Below, in pieces: positions 8,431 through 20,100 of a DNA stretch of 64,000 bases. The DNA lies in assembly GCF_002312815.1 (NCBI RefSeq), contig NZ_NKQJ01000001.1, positions 310,126 through 374,125 of the forward strand, written 5' to 3'. Within the stretch, counting starts at the first letter, position 1. Every line of letters starts with the position of its first letter. The position numbers were made by a program, and so were the translations under genes. This DNA comes from Agaribacterium haliotis (GTDB taxonomy: Bacteria; Pseudomonadota; Gammaproteobacteria; Pseudomonadales; Cellvibrionaceae). The notes beneath the pieces were generated by a model. It made no database searches. It saw nothing but the letters and a program-made list of their open reading frames with translations, and had not been told where the DNA came from.

Positions 8431-9465
8431 ATGAAAGCACTCAAACCCTCGCTGTTGTTGGCGGCCTTTTGCTCGACAGTGTGCGCCCAAATAAGTCAGG
8501 CCGAGCCGGGCTCGGCCTCATCACAAAATATGCAGCCAGCCAGCCTGTTTGCAACGCTGCCAGACAGCTGCCCAACGCCCGACGCCTTTGCCTTAGCCCC
8601 GGACGGCAGCATAAGCCTCAGCTGCGTTAATTACGCCGGGGGTAAACCGGGCGTACTGCTTAGCTTAAGCGCCAGCGGCGAGGTCTCTGAAATCGGCGCC
8701 ATTCCGGGCGTACAAGCTCGCCCTATGGGCCTGGCCTACGGCAGCGACGGCAGCTTGTACGTCGCCAACAATGCCGGCCCGGGCAAAGGCAGCTTGCTCA
8801 AACTCACACTTCGCGACAACAAGGTTGAAAAAGTTGAAACCGTAGCCGAGGGCATGAGCTCACCCAACGGCTTGCGCTACCGCCAAGGCAAGCTGTATTT
8901 GACTCAGCTACAGCTGCCCAAAGCCAATAGTAAAAGCATGAGCAGTGCCGTATATGTCTTTGATGAAAACGATAGAAATATCAATGTTGCCAGTGATTTA
9001 AGTTCAACAAAGCTGCTGTTTTCAACTCAGACCCAAAACCCTGAGCGCCAATACGGCATTGATGGTTTGGTTTTTGACAGCGCAGGCAATCTGTATGTCG
9101 GCGACTTTGGCGACGCCACAATTTACAAGCTGCAGCTTGAAAACGGCGCTTTAGCATCACACGAAGTATTTGCTCAGCTAGACCCGAGCACCGGCATCGA
9201 CGGTATCAGTATCGACAGTCAGAATAATTTATATGTCGCCGGCTTTTTAAAAAACCAGATCTTTAAAGTTTCCCAAGACGGCCAAGCTACGCTGATCGCC
9301 GAGTACGCAGACAATAACGGCAGCAAGGGTGAAATTGACCAACCGGCTGACCTGATTGTCTGGAACAACAAGCTGCTTGTTTCCAATTTTGACCTAATGA
9401 AAGGCAAAGGTATTGTAAACAGCGGTCACAGCAAACCCTATACCATTAGTGTTATCGAGCTATAA
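8431..9465 (+). CDS. Exported SMP-30/gluconolactonase-like beta-propeller protein
   Basis: A 344-residue protein with a signal peptide (about residues 1-19, ending VCA). The mature part has repeated beta-propeller blades of the SMP-30/NHL type, recognisable from segments such as APDGSISLSC, YGSDGSLYVANNAG, DSAGNLYVGDFGDATIYKL and DSQNNLYVAGFLKNQIFKV. Enzymes of this fold hydrolyse sugar lactones with a divalent metal. Others are only structural. A lactonase acting on an oxidised galactose derivative would fit the locus, but the export signal places it in the periplasm, away from the cytosolic dehydrogenase that would make a lactone. It is the first gene of a rightward pair with the GH42-like gene (24 bp apart), under operator site 2. 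Fold likely; reaction unknown. Confidence 0.7.
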   Translation: MKALKPSLLLAAFCSTVCAQISQAEPGSASSQNMQPASLFATLPDSCPTPDAFALAPDGSISLSCVNYAGGKPGVLLSLSASGEVSEIGAIPGVQARPMGLAYGSDGSLYVANNAGPGKGSLLKLTLRDNKVEKVETVAEGMSSPNGLRYRQGKLYLTQLQLPKANSKSMSSAVYVFDENDRNINVASDLSSTKLLFSTQTQNPERQYGIDGLVFDSAGNLYVGDFGDATIYKLQLENGALASHEVFAQLDPSTGIDGISIDSQNNLYVAGFLKNQIFKVSQDGQATLIAEYADNNGSKGEIDQPADLIVWNNKLLVSNFDLMKGKGIVNSGHSKPYTISVIEL

Positions 9466-9489
9466 GGCTCGTTTGTGCAGAGATTTTTT

Positions 9490-11976
9490 ATGAAAACAAA
9501 ACTTAGCTCAAAGGCGCTATTTGCGCTGATCCCAGCTGCCCTGCTCGCCTGTAGCGAAGCAAATATCCAGCCAGCCCAAGCCAGTAATGCCGGCGAACAA
9601 CGCGCGCAAAATCTAGATACAGACGAGCACAGTCAAAAAATAAAGCCACACAATAGCTACGAGGCAAAAGCCAGGGAAAAGATTACTGAGCTCAAAACCC
9701 TGATGCAAAAAGCTTCGACCGAACAGCTCGACATCACCCGTGAGCAAAGCACGCTTTGGTTTGCCGAAGAGTTCCTAAAATTCGCCAATTGGGACGAAGC
9801 CAACCGAGATGCAGTGGCCTATATGTTTGCCCAATACGCACCATATAAAGAACAAAAAGATCAGCTCGCCAAAGAGCTGCCAGATTTTGAACGCCAAAAA
9901 GTAATTGAAATTCTCGACGCCAGTATTGCTGATTTACAGGCTGTTTTAAATGGTGCTATCAAGCGCCGGCCCGTGCCCAAAGTTGACTGGCAAAATATTG
10001 AAGTCGGCGACAACATGCTGCTAAGCGCTGGTAAACCTATTTTTCTCTATGATTATTTTTCAAAATCGGTCGGCCGCCCGCTCAGCGATAGCCAAGTTTA
10101 CAACGACCACTTAGGCGCTATTTTTCACGGTGGTGAAAATCTCTACCCCGTTGACCACGACCGGGCTATCAACTCATTTTTATTAAATGAAGATGGCAGC
10201 TTTAATGAAGAACTTATGCAAGAAGTAACCAACATTGACAACAGCAATGTCGGCTTTTTGATCTACTGGAATATGGGCATCCCCGAGTGGGCTGAAAAAC
10301 AGGAGCCTGACATTCGCAAAGGCCGATCGTTGTTTACCGGCTACGATATCGATAACCCTCTGGCACGCGACATTTGGGGAAAAATCGCCAGTCACACCGG
10401 CGAGCTCACCCGCGGCAAAAAAGTGACTCAGCTGGGTTATATTTTATCAAACGAGCCCCACTGGTTCTCAGAAAAAGGCCACTGGAGCCAGCAGTTCCAG
10501 GAAATGAATAACATCAGCACCTATACCCTGGATGGTTTTCGCCAGTGGTTAAACACTAAATATCAGGGTGATATAAACGAGCTAAATAAAAACTGGAACA
10601 GCGCGTTTACAAGCTTTAACGACGTCAACTACAGCATTCCAAACGACCCGGCCACACGCGGCCAGCCCAGCTGGTACGACTGGTCGCGCTACAATATGGA
10701 TAGAGTGGTAGCGTGGTTTAGCTACCTTCAAGGCGAATTGCGCAAAGGCAACCCCGAGGCCGACACCAGCATTAAAATCATGCCGGATATGTTTACCGAA
10801 AATGCTCGCTCTCACGGCATCGATACCGAAGCTTTAACAGAGCTGACCTCAATGATCGGCAACGACGCAAAAAGTAGAGAAAGCACTCGCTTGAACTTTA
10901 ACCGGGCCGAAGAGTGGGAGCAGCACTACAGCTGGTTTTGGGAAGAGCTCAGCTTTAGCTACGACTTTATGGAATCCGTTGCGCCCGAGAAAATCCACGT
11001 CAATTCCGAGTCTCACTTTTTATCCGCCTCGTGGTGGCGCAAACTCGATACCTCGGTCGACTATGTACACAGCGTCTACTGGTTGGCCACACTACAGGGC
11101 ATGGACGCCAACATGGCCTGGTTCTGGGCGCGTGACCCCGATGGCTCACCAGAAGATCGCCTAGAAGGCGAGCTCGACTTTTTTGACCCGGCACTGGCGG
11201 GCTCATTTGCAGGTTCGGTAAACCAGCAACCTCATATCGCCAACGCCTATACCCAGGTGATGTATGACCTCAATAGTTTCTCAGAAGAGATTATCGAGCT
11301 GCGAAAACAGCGCCGCCCTATCCGCCTGTTTTATTCAGAAACTTCGGCAATCAATAAAGCTGAGCATATGAGCCAGCAGTGGAAACTGTACGAAAGTCTT
11401 TTCTTTGACGGCTTTCCCGTCGGTTTTGCCACTAAAAACATCCTGCAAAAACAAGATGTAAGTAACTGGGACCTTGTTGTGGTGCACCGGCACGAGTACG
11501 TGACTGAAGAAGAGCTTGCAGCCTTACAAAATTACCTAGATGCAGGTGGTACCATCATTTTGGATCGTTCAAGCAGCCTCAGCATGAACGAATACGGCCA
11601 AAAACATCCAAGCCCCTTGCAGCAAAGCGCTCTGAGCAAAAAGAATCAAGGCAAGTTAATGGTACTGGACAGCCACGAGGTCCAGGCGCTGCGCAAAGCC
11701 GCGCTGAACGAGGTCAAAGCGAGCTTACCTGCACTAACACTCAATGAAGACAACGGCAGCGCGCACCCCGGTACAACCTGGCGAGTTGTTGAGCAAAGCG
11801 ACGGCTCTTACTTAGTCAGCGCACTTAATATCGGTAAACATACCGCAACACTTAGTGTCGAGGTCGACGGTGCACAGTCGTTAACAATAACCGACCTGTT
11901 TACTGAAAATCCCCTGCCATCAAGCTTTGAGCTCAAAGCCAAAGGCGTCGCGTTGTTTACAGTAAAAGCACAATAA
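9490..11976 (+). CDS. Lipoprotein clan GH-A glycoside hydrolase (GH42/GH50/GH167-like), predicted exo-acting galactan enzyme
   Basis: Start chosen at the ATG at 9490, which gives a lipoprotein signal (lipobox LLAC, Cys at about residue 20); an in-frame GTG 15 bp upstream is less likely. The 828-residue product has about 180 residues of helical N-terminal region, a TIM barrel, then a Rossmann-like domain (RPIRLFYSETS to GGTIILDRSS) and a C-terminal beta domain, the three-part layout of GH42. Candidate catalytic glutamates, numbered from the ATG: E322 in LSNEPHW (acid/base) and E507 in HVNSESHF (nucleophile). In carrageenan loci GH42- and GH167-type enzymes release galactose-ended units or neocarrabiose; GH50 enzymes act on agar. 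I cannot separate these by eye. It is periplasmic or outer-membrane anchored and paired with the SMP-30-like gene. Confidence 0.75.
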   Translation: MKTKLSSKALFALIPAALLACSEANIQPAQASNAGEQRAQNLDTDEHSQKIKPHNSYEAKAREKITELKTLMQKASTEQLDITREQSTLWFAEEFLKFANWDEANRDAVAYMFAQYAPYKEQKDQLAKELPDFERQKVIEILDASIADLQAVLNGAIKRRPVPKVDWQNIEVGDNMLLSAGKPIFLYDYFSKSVGRPLSDSQVYNDHLGAIFHGGENLYPVDHDRAINSFLLNEDGSFNEELMQEVTNIDNSNVGFLIYWNMGIPEWAEKQEPDIRKGRSLFTGYDIDNPLARDIWGKIASHTGELTRGKKVTQLGYILSNEPHWFSEKGHWSQQFQEMNNISTYTLDGFRQWLNTKYQGDINELNKNWNSAFTSFNDVNYSIPNDPATRGQPSWYDWSRYNMDRVVAWFSYLQGELRKGNPEADTSIKIMPDMFTENARSHGIDTEALTELTSMIGNDAKSRESTRLNFNRAEEWEQHYSWFWEELSFSYDFMESVAPEKIHVNSESHFLSASWWRKLDTSVDYVHSVYWLATLQGMDANMAWFWARDPDGSPEDRLEGELDFFDPALAGSFAGSVNQQPHIANAYTQVMYDLNSFSEEIIELRKQRRPIRLFYSETSAINKAEHMSQQWKLYESLFFDGFPVGFATKNILQKQDVSNWDLVVVHRHEYVTEEELAALQNYLDAGGTIILDRSSSLSMNEYGQKHPSPLQQSALSKKNQGKLMVLDSHEVQALRKAALNEVKASLPALTLNEDNGSAHPGTTWRVVEQSDGSYLVSALNIGKHTATLSVEVDGAQSLTITDLFTENPLPSSFELKAKGVALFTVKAQ

Positions 11977-11990
11977 AGGCTGGCAACAAT

Positions 11991-12038
11991 AAAAAGCCGG
12001 CGCCGATATTCAGTGCAGAATATCGGCGCCGGCTTTTT
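11991..12038. terminator. Bidirectional intrinsic terminator
   Basis: A long perfect stem (arms about 11991-12011 and 12018-12038, loop AGTGCA) with an A-run at the left end and a T-run at the right end. It lies between the rightward GH42-like gene and the leftward kappa-carrageenase-like gene, which converge here, and can serve both strands. Confidence 0.9.
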
Positions 12039-12123
12039 TCTGCGCGCTTGTTAATAACTAGTTTTATAGCTATTTTTTCTTCTTTCCCTTGGCGCGATTG
12101 TCACAGGGCCTGTTGACACTGGC

Positions 12124-13290
12124 TTAGTTTCGCTCGTAAACCCTCACCCAGTCGACTTCCATCACTGTTGGAAAACCCTCTTGCGTTGCTTCACTCGGCA
12201 CGGGGCAGCGATCAAAACCCTGATAAACCCCAGCGCAATTGTAGCTAACGTGAGGTCGACGCAAGCCGAGCGAAAGCGTAACGCGCATAGGTAAATACCA
12301 GTAGATATTGGCTTTTTCGGCCACCTTTACGCCATCGAGATACCAGCTAATGACATCTTCACCCACTTCAACACCGTAGATATGAAAATCATCGCGCGGG
12401 TCGAAGTCTGCGTGAACGGTATTTTTAGTGAGTTCAGGGTGTGTGCCTGGGCGCTTCCATAGACTCTGATTATTCTCCAGCACCCGGGTGTGCAAATTCA
12501 TGTCGATGACTTCCGGGCCGTGCCATTGGTTCAGATCAAAATCCCATTCACTCTGCTGCAACTCAACCACGTCAACCTCGGCGTAGTTCGGCTCACCATC
12601 TGCATCCGGTAACAGGCCTTCAGCAGCTACATCGGCGTGAAGACTGTAAAGCCAAAATGCGGGGCTGTTGCCGGGAAACGTCGCTGTGCCTTTAATCCTA
12701 GCTTCGTAGTACCCGTAGGTTTGGTAACTGCGCGAACGCAATATGCCACTTTTATAAAATAGCTCAACATCTTTTAGCGAACCGTCACCGGCCCAGGTAT
12801 GGCGTGCAGTGTTGTGTTCTTCATAACGCATTTGGATTTTCAGCACGTTGTTTTCCTGCCAAACATTATCCGGCTCCCACGACCACGGCCCCCAATCAGC
12901 AATATTGTGATTCCACTTTCCGGTATCAATCACATCGTCATTAAATTCATCTGAGCGCGCCTCAACATAAAACCAAGCATCTTTATTTACGCCCTGCATT
13001 GTTGGAAAAAAACCGTCACTGCCATCGGGTGCCGGGCTTTCAACGGGCACTTGCGATGGTGCCGGCGAAGCTGTGGGGCTGGGTACTGGCGCCGGAGTAT
13101 AAGATGGCGCAGCAGAGGGTAAGGCACTCGGCTCAACACTTGGCTCAGCGCTCGGCTGGGCTTCGGGCTCAGCAGACGGGCTAACAACGGGTGCGGGGCT
13201 GGGCGAAAGCTCGTTAGATGAATTGTCGCCGCCACAGGCGACAAGAGCCAAAGCCAATGCACCCAAACTAAATGTATTTACAGCATTCAT
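12124..13290 (-). CDS. Lipoprotein GH16 kappa-carrageenase-like enzyme
   Basis: A 388-residue lipoprotein (lipobox LVAC, Cys19, followed by GGD), a Pro/Ser/Ala-rich linker (about residues 28-92), and a GH16 catalytic domain to the C-terminus. The ExDxxE motif is E238-V-D240-V-V-E243. Segments such as GYYEARIKGTATFPGNSPAF, DPRDDFHIYGVEV, SLGLRRPH and EGFPTVMEVDWVRVYE closely match, from memory, kappa-carrageenase CgkA of Pseudoalteromonas carrageenovora, so endo-hydrolysis of beta-1,4 bonds in kappa-carrageenan (or furcellaran) is the best call. Membrane anchoring through the long linker suggests a surface-held enzyme. It is the last gene of a leftward set downstream of the Ser-Pro-linker lipoprotein, separated from it by a terminator. 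This assignment anchors the carrageenan reading of the locus. Confidence 0.88.
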   Translation of the reverse strand: MNAVNTFSLGALALALVACGGDNSSNELSPSPAPVVSPSAEPEAQPSAEPSVEPSALPSAAPSYTPAPVPSPTASPAPSQVPVESPAPDGSDGFFPTMQGVNKDAWFYVEARSDEFNDDVIDTGKWNHNIADWGPWSWEPDNVWQENNVLKIQMRYEEHNTARHTWAGDGSLKDVELFYKSGILRSRSYQTYGYYEARIKGTATFPGNSPAFWLYSLHADVAAEGLLPDADGEPNYAEVDVVELQQSEWDFDLNQWHGPEVIDMNLHTRVLENNQSLWKRPGTHPELTKNTVHADFDPRDDFHIYGVEVGEDVISWYLDGVKVAEKANIYWYLPMRVTLSLGLRRPHVSYNCAGVYQGFDRCPVPSEATQEGFPTVMEVDWVRVYERN

Positions 13291-13371
13291 ATTTTATTCT
13301 CACGCTTAAGAGGTATCGACATATACCGACACCGGGATAAATACTTGCCGAGAGCAACTCGGTAAGGGCCT

Positions 13372-13400
13372 AAAATAAAACAGGCCCCTAAAGGGGCCTG
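13372..13400 (-). terminator. Intrinsic terminator of the Ser-Pro-linker lipoprotein gene
   Basis: An 8-bp perfect stem CAGGCCCC / GGGGCCTG with a 4-nt TAAA loop at 13381-13400. On the minus strand it is followed by the T-rich tail GTTTTATTTT. It lies 28 bp downstream of the 13428 stop. Confidence 0.8.
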
Positions 13401-13427
13401 AATCAAAACAACTTATCGAAATAAAAT

Positions 13428-14852
<1,425 letters not shown>

Positions 14853-14971
14853 GGATTATTTCTCTTATTTTTAATGAAATGGTTTTGGCCGCCGGTTGCA
14901 AATACCGTTCTCGCCCGCCTGAAAAATAGGCAGCGTTATTTGTATCAAAAAACAAAGATCAATACCAGCAC

Positions 14972-14986
14972 AAACATAATATGTTT
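14972..14986. promoter_or_regulatory. Predicted GntR operator upstream of the Ser-Pro-linker lipoprotein (site 3)
   Basis: Perfect 15-bp palindrome AAACATAATATGTTT, identical to the core of site 1 at 8263-8277. It lies between the terminator of the 15130 gene and the start of the 13428-14852 gene and contains TATTAT on the minus strand, a possible -10 element. Confidence 0.75.
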
Positions 14987-15066
14987 ATTCTTTATTAAGA
15001 AAGTATCGAACGCAGCAGCGGCTAGTGACAAAGAGCCGTTAACAACAAAAAGTTTGAGGGCACAAA

Positions 15067-15090
15067 AAAGCCAACCTAACGGTTGGCTTT
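15067..15090. terminator. Intrinsic terminator of the BIG2 lipoprotein gene
   Basis: A 10-bp perfect stem AAAGCCAACC / GGTTGGCTTT with a short loop. Six A on the plus strand to the left become the T-run for leftward transcripts; TTTTAG to the right gives weaker function on the other strand. It lies about 40 bp after the stop at 15130. Confidence 0.85.
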
Positions 15091-15129
15091 TAGTAAAAAA
15101 TTTAAAAATCTAACTAAGCGTGCAGAAAT

Positions 15130-17088
15130 TTAATTTGTTATCACCAGCGAGTAGTCATCAAAGGTAATGCTATCGCCAACCTCAACACCTTCGATCTCAA
15201 ATTCCGGCATGACCGAAGAACGGGCGTCAGCGTTGCGAAGCTCACCCGTAGCATCGTCAATACCATCCCATTCAGTTGGGACTTCCCAAAGTACAGCCCC
15301 ACTTACCGGGTGAGCAAATTCAACGTACTGCCACTGGTTGTGATTTTCTAGCTGAGCCTCGTAGCTCATATTTACGGGGTCATTTCGTCGTCCCCAACCA
15401 CCCCAGCTTGAAGCACCGCTAAACCACCAGGAAAACAGATTGTGCTTTAAGGTAATCGGACCACTTGCACTGGTATTAAGTTTTACCCAGACACCCGTTT
15501 TTATAAGTTTGCCATGGGCGCTTGGCTGGCCGAGGAAAAAGCCGTGCAAGTTGTTGTCGTTTACGTGGCCCCAATCTACTTTGCGAATACCAACACCACC
15601 TTCATAACCGCCTTCGATTGTATCTGGGTCGCCACTTGGCAGTGCCGTAACATTTACCACAATGGCGCTGTCACCCTGCAAGCCAGCCCCTGCTACCAGG
15701 GCATTACTATTGAAGTTTCCACCGCCGAGGTTGCCCCAGTTCGCAGTGCCGAAGGTGTGATCAAAAGTAAAATCAGGCTGCTCTTCCCAGTTGCTGAAAA
15801 TATTCGTATCCCAGCACGCAGTATTTTCGACCACACTAACGGCGACAAGCGGCTTATTGATTTTATCTGCATCAGAATTACCCAAATCACCGGACTCGTA
15901 CGCAGCGATAATATCTACATCCATATCACTGGCAATATTTCCTGCAGCACTTTGCTCGCCGCCATGAATTGTTAGTACCGCCGTTTCGCCAAAACCAACC
16001 GGCACGGCTTGAGTGACGTTTGGATCGACCACTGCTTCGTCCCCAGTCGTCCAGGTGTAGGTATAGGTGCCGGTGAGGCTGTCGCCGGGTTTGGGTTCGG
16101 GTACAAGATCTAACGCACCGGCCGTACATGCAGCAATTTCTTTTTCAAGATTTTTCGGATCATCACCGGCATTGGTAATACGCAACACCATGTTGTTGTT
16201 GACGGGAACCACAAAATCATTGCTAAGCCCGGTATCAAGATGGGTCACACGAATACTGGCGTCCCCTTCGGCGACACCGCTAACTAAACCGGAATCATCA
16301 ACTGTGGCAATGGCGGGCGTCAGAGATTGGTAACTTAAAGCTGTGCCGTCGCAGGCGTAATTAGGTGTGCGAGTAACTTCCAGCTGACCTGTGCCGCCAA
16401 CCACCACATCGAGAGGCTGAGCCTCCAGGCCCGTGGTAACGTCCGGCTTTGCCGTTAAGGTTAAGGTAATTTCGTGCTCACCGGGATAGACAGGGCGCGT
16501 ACCGGTTGGCGAGTCTTCATCTTCGACCAGGGTCGGGGGATAACCATTATCAACAACATAGCTAATGGTATAAACAATCTGACTCGGATTATCGGCAATG
16601 CCATCGCCCATGGGGTTGCCATCATCATCAGTTGGCAAGTCGTCGGTATCGTCACACTCTCGCAAACGATCCCCCAGCCAGAGAGTCGTCGTATCGGACT
16701 CTTCATCGTAATAGCTTGTGGAAAAATCAATAATCAAATTTTGACCATCGACAGAAAAAGGGGTGCGGCGCTGAAACTCCGGAGGCGATACGCCCGTTTC
16801 CGGACCGCCGTCTTCACCTTCAAAAGTAAAGCCGGTAATGGATACCGCACCGTCATATGCAGACAGGGCCTGCCCATTAACGGTCATACCGGCAAAAAGA
16901 TCGATGGAGTAGGTGTTGTCCTCTCCGGCATCCGCTTCATTTACGCTGTATTCTGTCGGCGCGGCACTGGTGGTGATTTTTGCATCGGTGTTTATTCCAG
17001 GGTCATAACCTTCGCCGGGGCCACCGCAGGCAACCAATGAAGTCGCCCCAAGTAATAGTATGCTTTTTGTTAGTAAGTTCATTTTCAT
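15130..17088 (-). CDS. Large lipoprotein with a BIG2-like domain and a C-terminal carbohydrate-binding-like domain
   Basis: Start chosen at the ATG at 17088, which has GGAGAAG about 7 nt upstream and gives a lipoprotein signal (lipobox LVAC, Cys21, then GG); a longer in-frame start at 17118 is poor. The 652-residue product has a central bacterial Ig-like BIG2 domain, recognisable from LTPAIATVDDSGLVSGVAEGDASIRV (about residues 255-300), flanked by other beta-rich segments. The C-terminal ~200 residues end FDDYSLVITN, like the lectin-type modules of the neighbouring lipoprotein. No hydrolase motif is seen. It lies 76 bp downstream of the TonB receptor gene and is probably cotranscribed with it, a placement typical of a surface glycan-binding partner. 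Exact function unknown. Confidence 0.75.
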   Translation of the reverse strand: MKMNLLTKSILLLGATSLVACGGPGEGYDPGINTDAKITTSAAPTEYSVNEADAGEDNTYSIDLFAGMTVNGQALSAYDGAVSITGFTFEGEDGGPETGVSPPEFQRRTPFSVDGQNLIIDFSTSYYDEESDTTTLWLGDRLRECDDTDDLPTDDDGNPMGDGIADNPSQIVYTISYVVDNGYPPTLVEDEDSPTGTRPVYPGEHEITLTLTAKPDVTTGLEAQPLDVVVGGTGQLEVTRTPNYACDGTALSYQSLTPAIATVDDSGLVSGVAEGDASIRVTHLDTGLSNDFVVPVNNNMVLRITNAGDDPKNLEKEIAACTAGALDLVPEPKPGDSLTGTYTYTWTTGDEAVVDPNVTQAVPVGFGETAVLTIHGGEQSAAGNIASDMDVDIIAAYESGDLGNSDADKINKPLVAVSVVENTACWDTNIFSNWEEQPDFTFDHTFGTANWGNLGGGNFNSNALVAGAGLQGDSAIVVNVTALPSGDPDTIEGGYEGGVGIRKVDWGHVNDNNLHGFFLGQPSAHGKLIKTGVWVKLNTSASGPITLKHNLFSWWFSGASSWGGWGRRNDPVNMSYEAQLENHNQWQYVEFAHPVSGAVLWEVPTEWDGIDDATGELRNADARSSVMPEFEIEGVEVGDSITFDDYSLVITN

Positions 17089-17164
17089 CTTACTTCTCCA
17101 ATTATTATCGCCACCCAAAAAGTTTTGAGTGGCTTTTCATTTATTAACGCAAGGTAATCAAGGC

Positions 17165-20100
17165 TTAGAAGTTCGCACGAATGCCGACACGGAACTGGCG
17201 ACCGGTCTTCCAGTTTGAAACCGTGCGTTCATCGTGGGTATCGCCGTAAAAACCCCAATCCTCTGAAACAAAGTGCGGTGTTACACCATCTTCTTCAACA
17301 CCCATACGGCTCTGATTCAGGGTATAGAAAGTGCGATGTGTTTCATCGAGCACGTTCAATGCATTAAAGGACACGGAGAGGAAGTCGTTGATGTGATAAC
17401 TTGCGCTGAAATCCATACGGTTGGTCGCATCTTTCCAGATTGCACCACCAACAGTACGCTCAGTCATTTGCACACCGGTGTAACGGTTGGCCAGGCGCAA
17501 CTCAACTTTTTCGTTCTCCCAGAATAAGGTTAGGTTGGCCGAGTGTTGTGGTGTCCACGGGTTGGGCAGCGGATCTTCGACTCGCCCATCAGAGGTTTCA
17601 ACTGGGTCGTTCGTTGAATATTGATAGGTGTAGTTAGCTTGCACACCGGTATTGGCCAACATACCCGGCAAGAAATCGTAGATCTGAGTATAACCAAGCT
17701 CTAAACCTTCAATTTTACCTTCACTGCCATTTACAGTTTCGGTTACGACAAGGTCGCGACAGTTAAAGCTCCAGCCATCGTTGTCGGCGCTGAAGTTCCC
17801 GACACTGCGCTGAGCGGCACAATCACTTGTTAACGGGCTGCGCGAAGTATCGTAATCCATCAGCACGTTAAGGTCCGCAGGATAATAATCACCGCGAATA
17901 TTTTCGTAGTGATAATAAGACTGCACCTGCAGCGGCATATTTTTTAAGCCTTTGTAAAAGAAACCGGCCGAGAGCATATTGGCATCGCCAAAATACCACT
18001 CGTACGACAGGTCAAAGTTATCCGAGGTCAGCGGTTTCAACTCGGTATTGCCTTTTTCGCCGGCGTCTTGTGGGTCCCATACGTTTTCAATAATTTGTAA
18101 GCGCGGGTTTAACCAATCAGCTGGCGCACGTGTCATGGTTCGGGAAACGGCGCCGCGCAAAATCATGTCGTCGTTTATTTGGAAGTTTAGGGTCATGCTC
18201 GGCAACAAAATATTTTGTGTTGCGCGGTCGCTAACCGGCGCTTCACGTGTCTGAGCGACAGGGTCATTGCCCAAGGGCCCGGTAAACGATGTCGTGTGAT
18301 CAACGTAACCGTAGATTAAACCGCTGGTATTAAAGTGGCGGAACGCTTCCGAATTCGTATTTGTTGTCGGCAAGGATCCCGGGTTGTTCACCCACGCATC
18401 GTAGTTCCACTGGGTGGGATCGTAGATGGTCGGAGTCAAACCATCATTTTGTACAACCACTGGTGTACCACTGCTGTAGTCAACGTGCAGCAGGCGGTTC
18501 ACGTCATAAATATTCTCGCCGGTATTTGGGTTCACAAAACGCCAGCTTCCGTCGGGGTTCACCGGGAAGGTTCCGGTATTACCAGCAACATAGGCGTGGG
18601 TTAAGCGCCAGTCAAAACAGTTGTTAAAATCGGCCTTATTTGCCGGGTCAAATAAGAAATAAGCCGTACCATCTTCATTGGTATCTGTAGGCTCAACCGA
18701 ATTGCCGTTGTCGTCTACGTATTCCCAGCCGCGACCGTCGGCGGGAACTGGGCACGGGGCAAGATCGGTATTCGCCAGCTGGCGATCTTGAAACAGATCA
18801 ATCGCATCATAGAGCCAGTTTGGACGGGTAAAACGCGCAGAACCATAACCATCAGCTTCGGTTTCATCGCGTACATAACGCAAACCGACGTTGGCCGTTA
18901 GGCGCCCATCCAGAAATTCAAAGTTGGCTTTCACATAAGCCGCAGCAGTGTCTGTGGCGATCTCTCGTGAGCCTGCATCAACCGCAGCGCGACCGATGGA
19001 ATTTGGATCCTGGCCACTCAACAAGGTAAGTGCTTTATCGATATCCGCCGTTGGCCAACCGCCAAACCATGGCTGACTGCGATCAACATCAAGGCCTTCG
19101 GCAAAGTCATCAAACGGGAATGCCTCATCCGTTTGGAACTGATCGAGGCGAATATTCTGCATACCGTTTGTGGAGTACGAGGTGTTCGGGTCATCTCGAG
19201 AAATAAGTACGGTACCGGTGGTCAGTGTTTCGTTCTGCGTTTGAACTTCTTTTTCTCGCGTGCCGTACTTTGCACCAAATTCAATGGTGGTTATCGAGAA
19301 CGCATCAAAATCCCAGTCAAAATCCAGGTTCAATGAGGTATTGGTATCGGTCTGAGTATTGGTTCGCCAAGTCACATTACCAATATGGCTCGAGCGGGTA
19401 TCGTAGGGATTAAAAATTGTATTTACATCTGTCACCAAACCAAAAACCGGGTCGTAACTGGCATAGGACTCGCCAGTTTGGTAACTACATTTGCCAGTAC
19501 TACAGTCAAAACCAATCGGTTCTATTTGACTTGAGTCACTCGGTAGGTCTCCGGGGCGTATCGTTCCCCACGTTGCAGTATTGACGCCGCGTCCATCGAG
19601 TAGTTCGTCGGTAGTTTGCGAATAACCTGCGCGAAACTTCATCGCCAGGCTATCGGTTAATTGTTGGTCCAAACGCAAAGACGCCACATTTGTCGTCAGT
19701 TCACGTTCGCTTTCAAAAGTATTGGTATTGCCTTGCGCGGCGCGACCAAAACGGCGAGCCATTGTTTGATTTTCTACATCAACGCTCGTCCACTCAGTAA
19801 TCCAGTTAGTGCCGTCAGAACTGTTAATATCGTCTGATTGCGGGGTATCGCCGCTATAACCTAGGAAAAACGATAGATAATCGTTGTCGACCGTTTGTTT
19901 GGTATGGGTTAAATCAAGCTGAATATCGGTGCTATCAGTGGGCTGAAATTGCAAGCCTAAATTACCGGTAACACGCTCGCGGTCGGTAATGCTTGTAGAT
20001 AGGTTTGTCGACTGCATCGCCGCAACAGAAAATGGCGCCTGAACCAGGGTTTCGGTCTCAGGGTTATAGCCGTCTGGCGCAGTACCATCGTAGTCGGCAA

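Noticed and set aside
17110..17133. Hairpin between the TonB receptor and BIG2 lipoprotein genes as a terminator
   Set aside because: The stem (GCCACCCAAAA / TTTTGAGTGGC) has one mismatch and its T-rich side follows on the plus strand, where no gene ends; on the minus strand the tail is only weakly T-rich.
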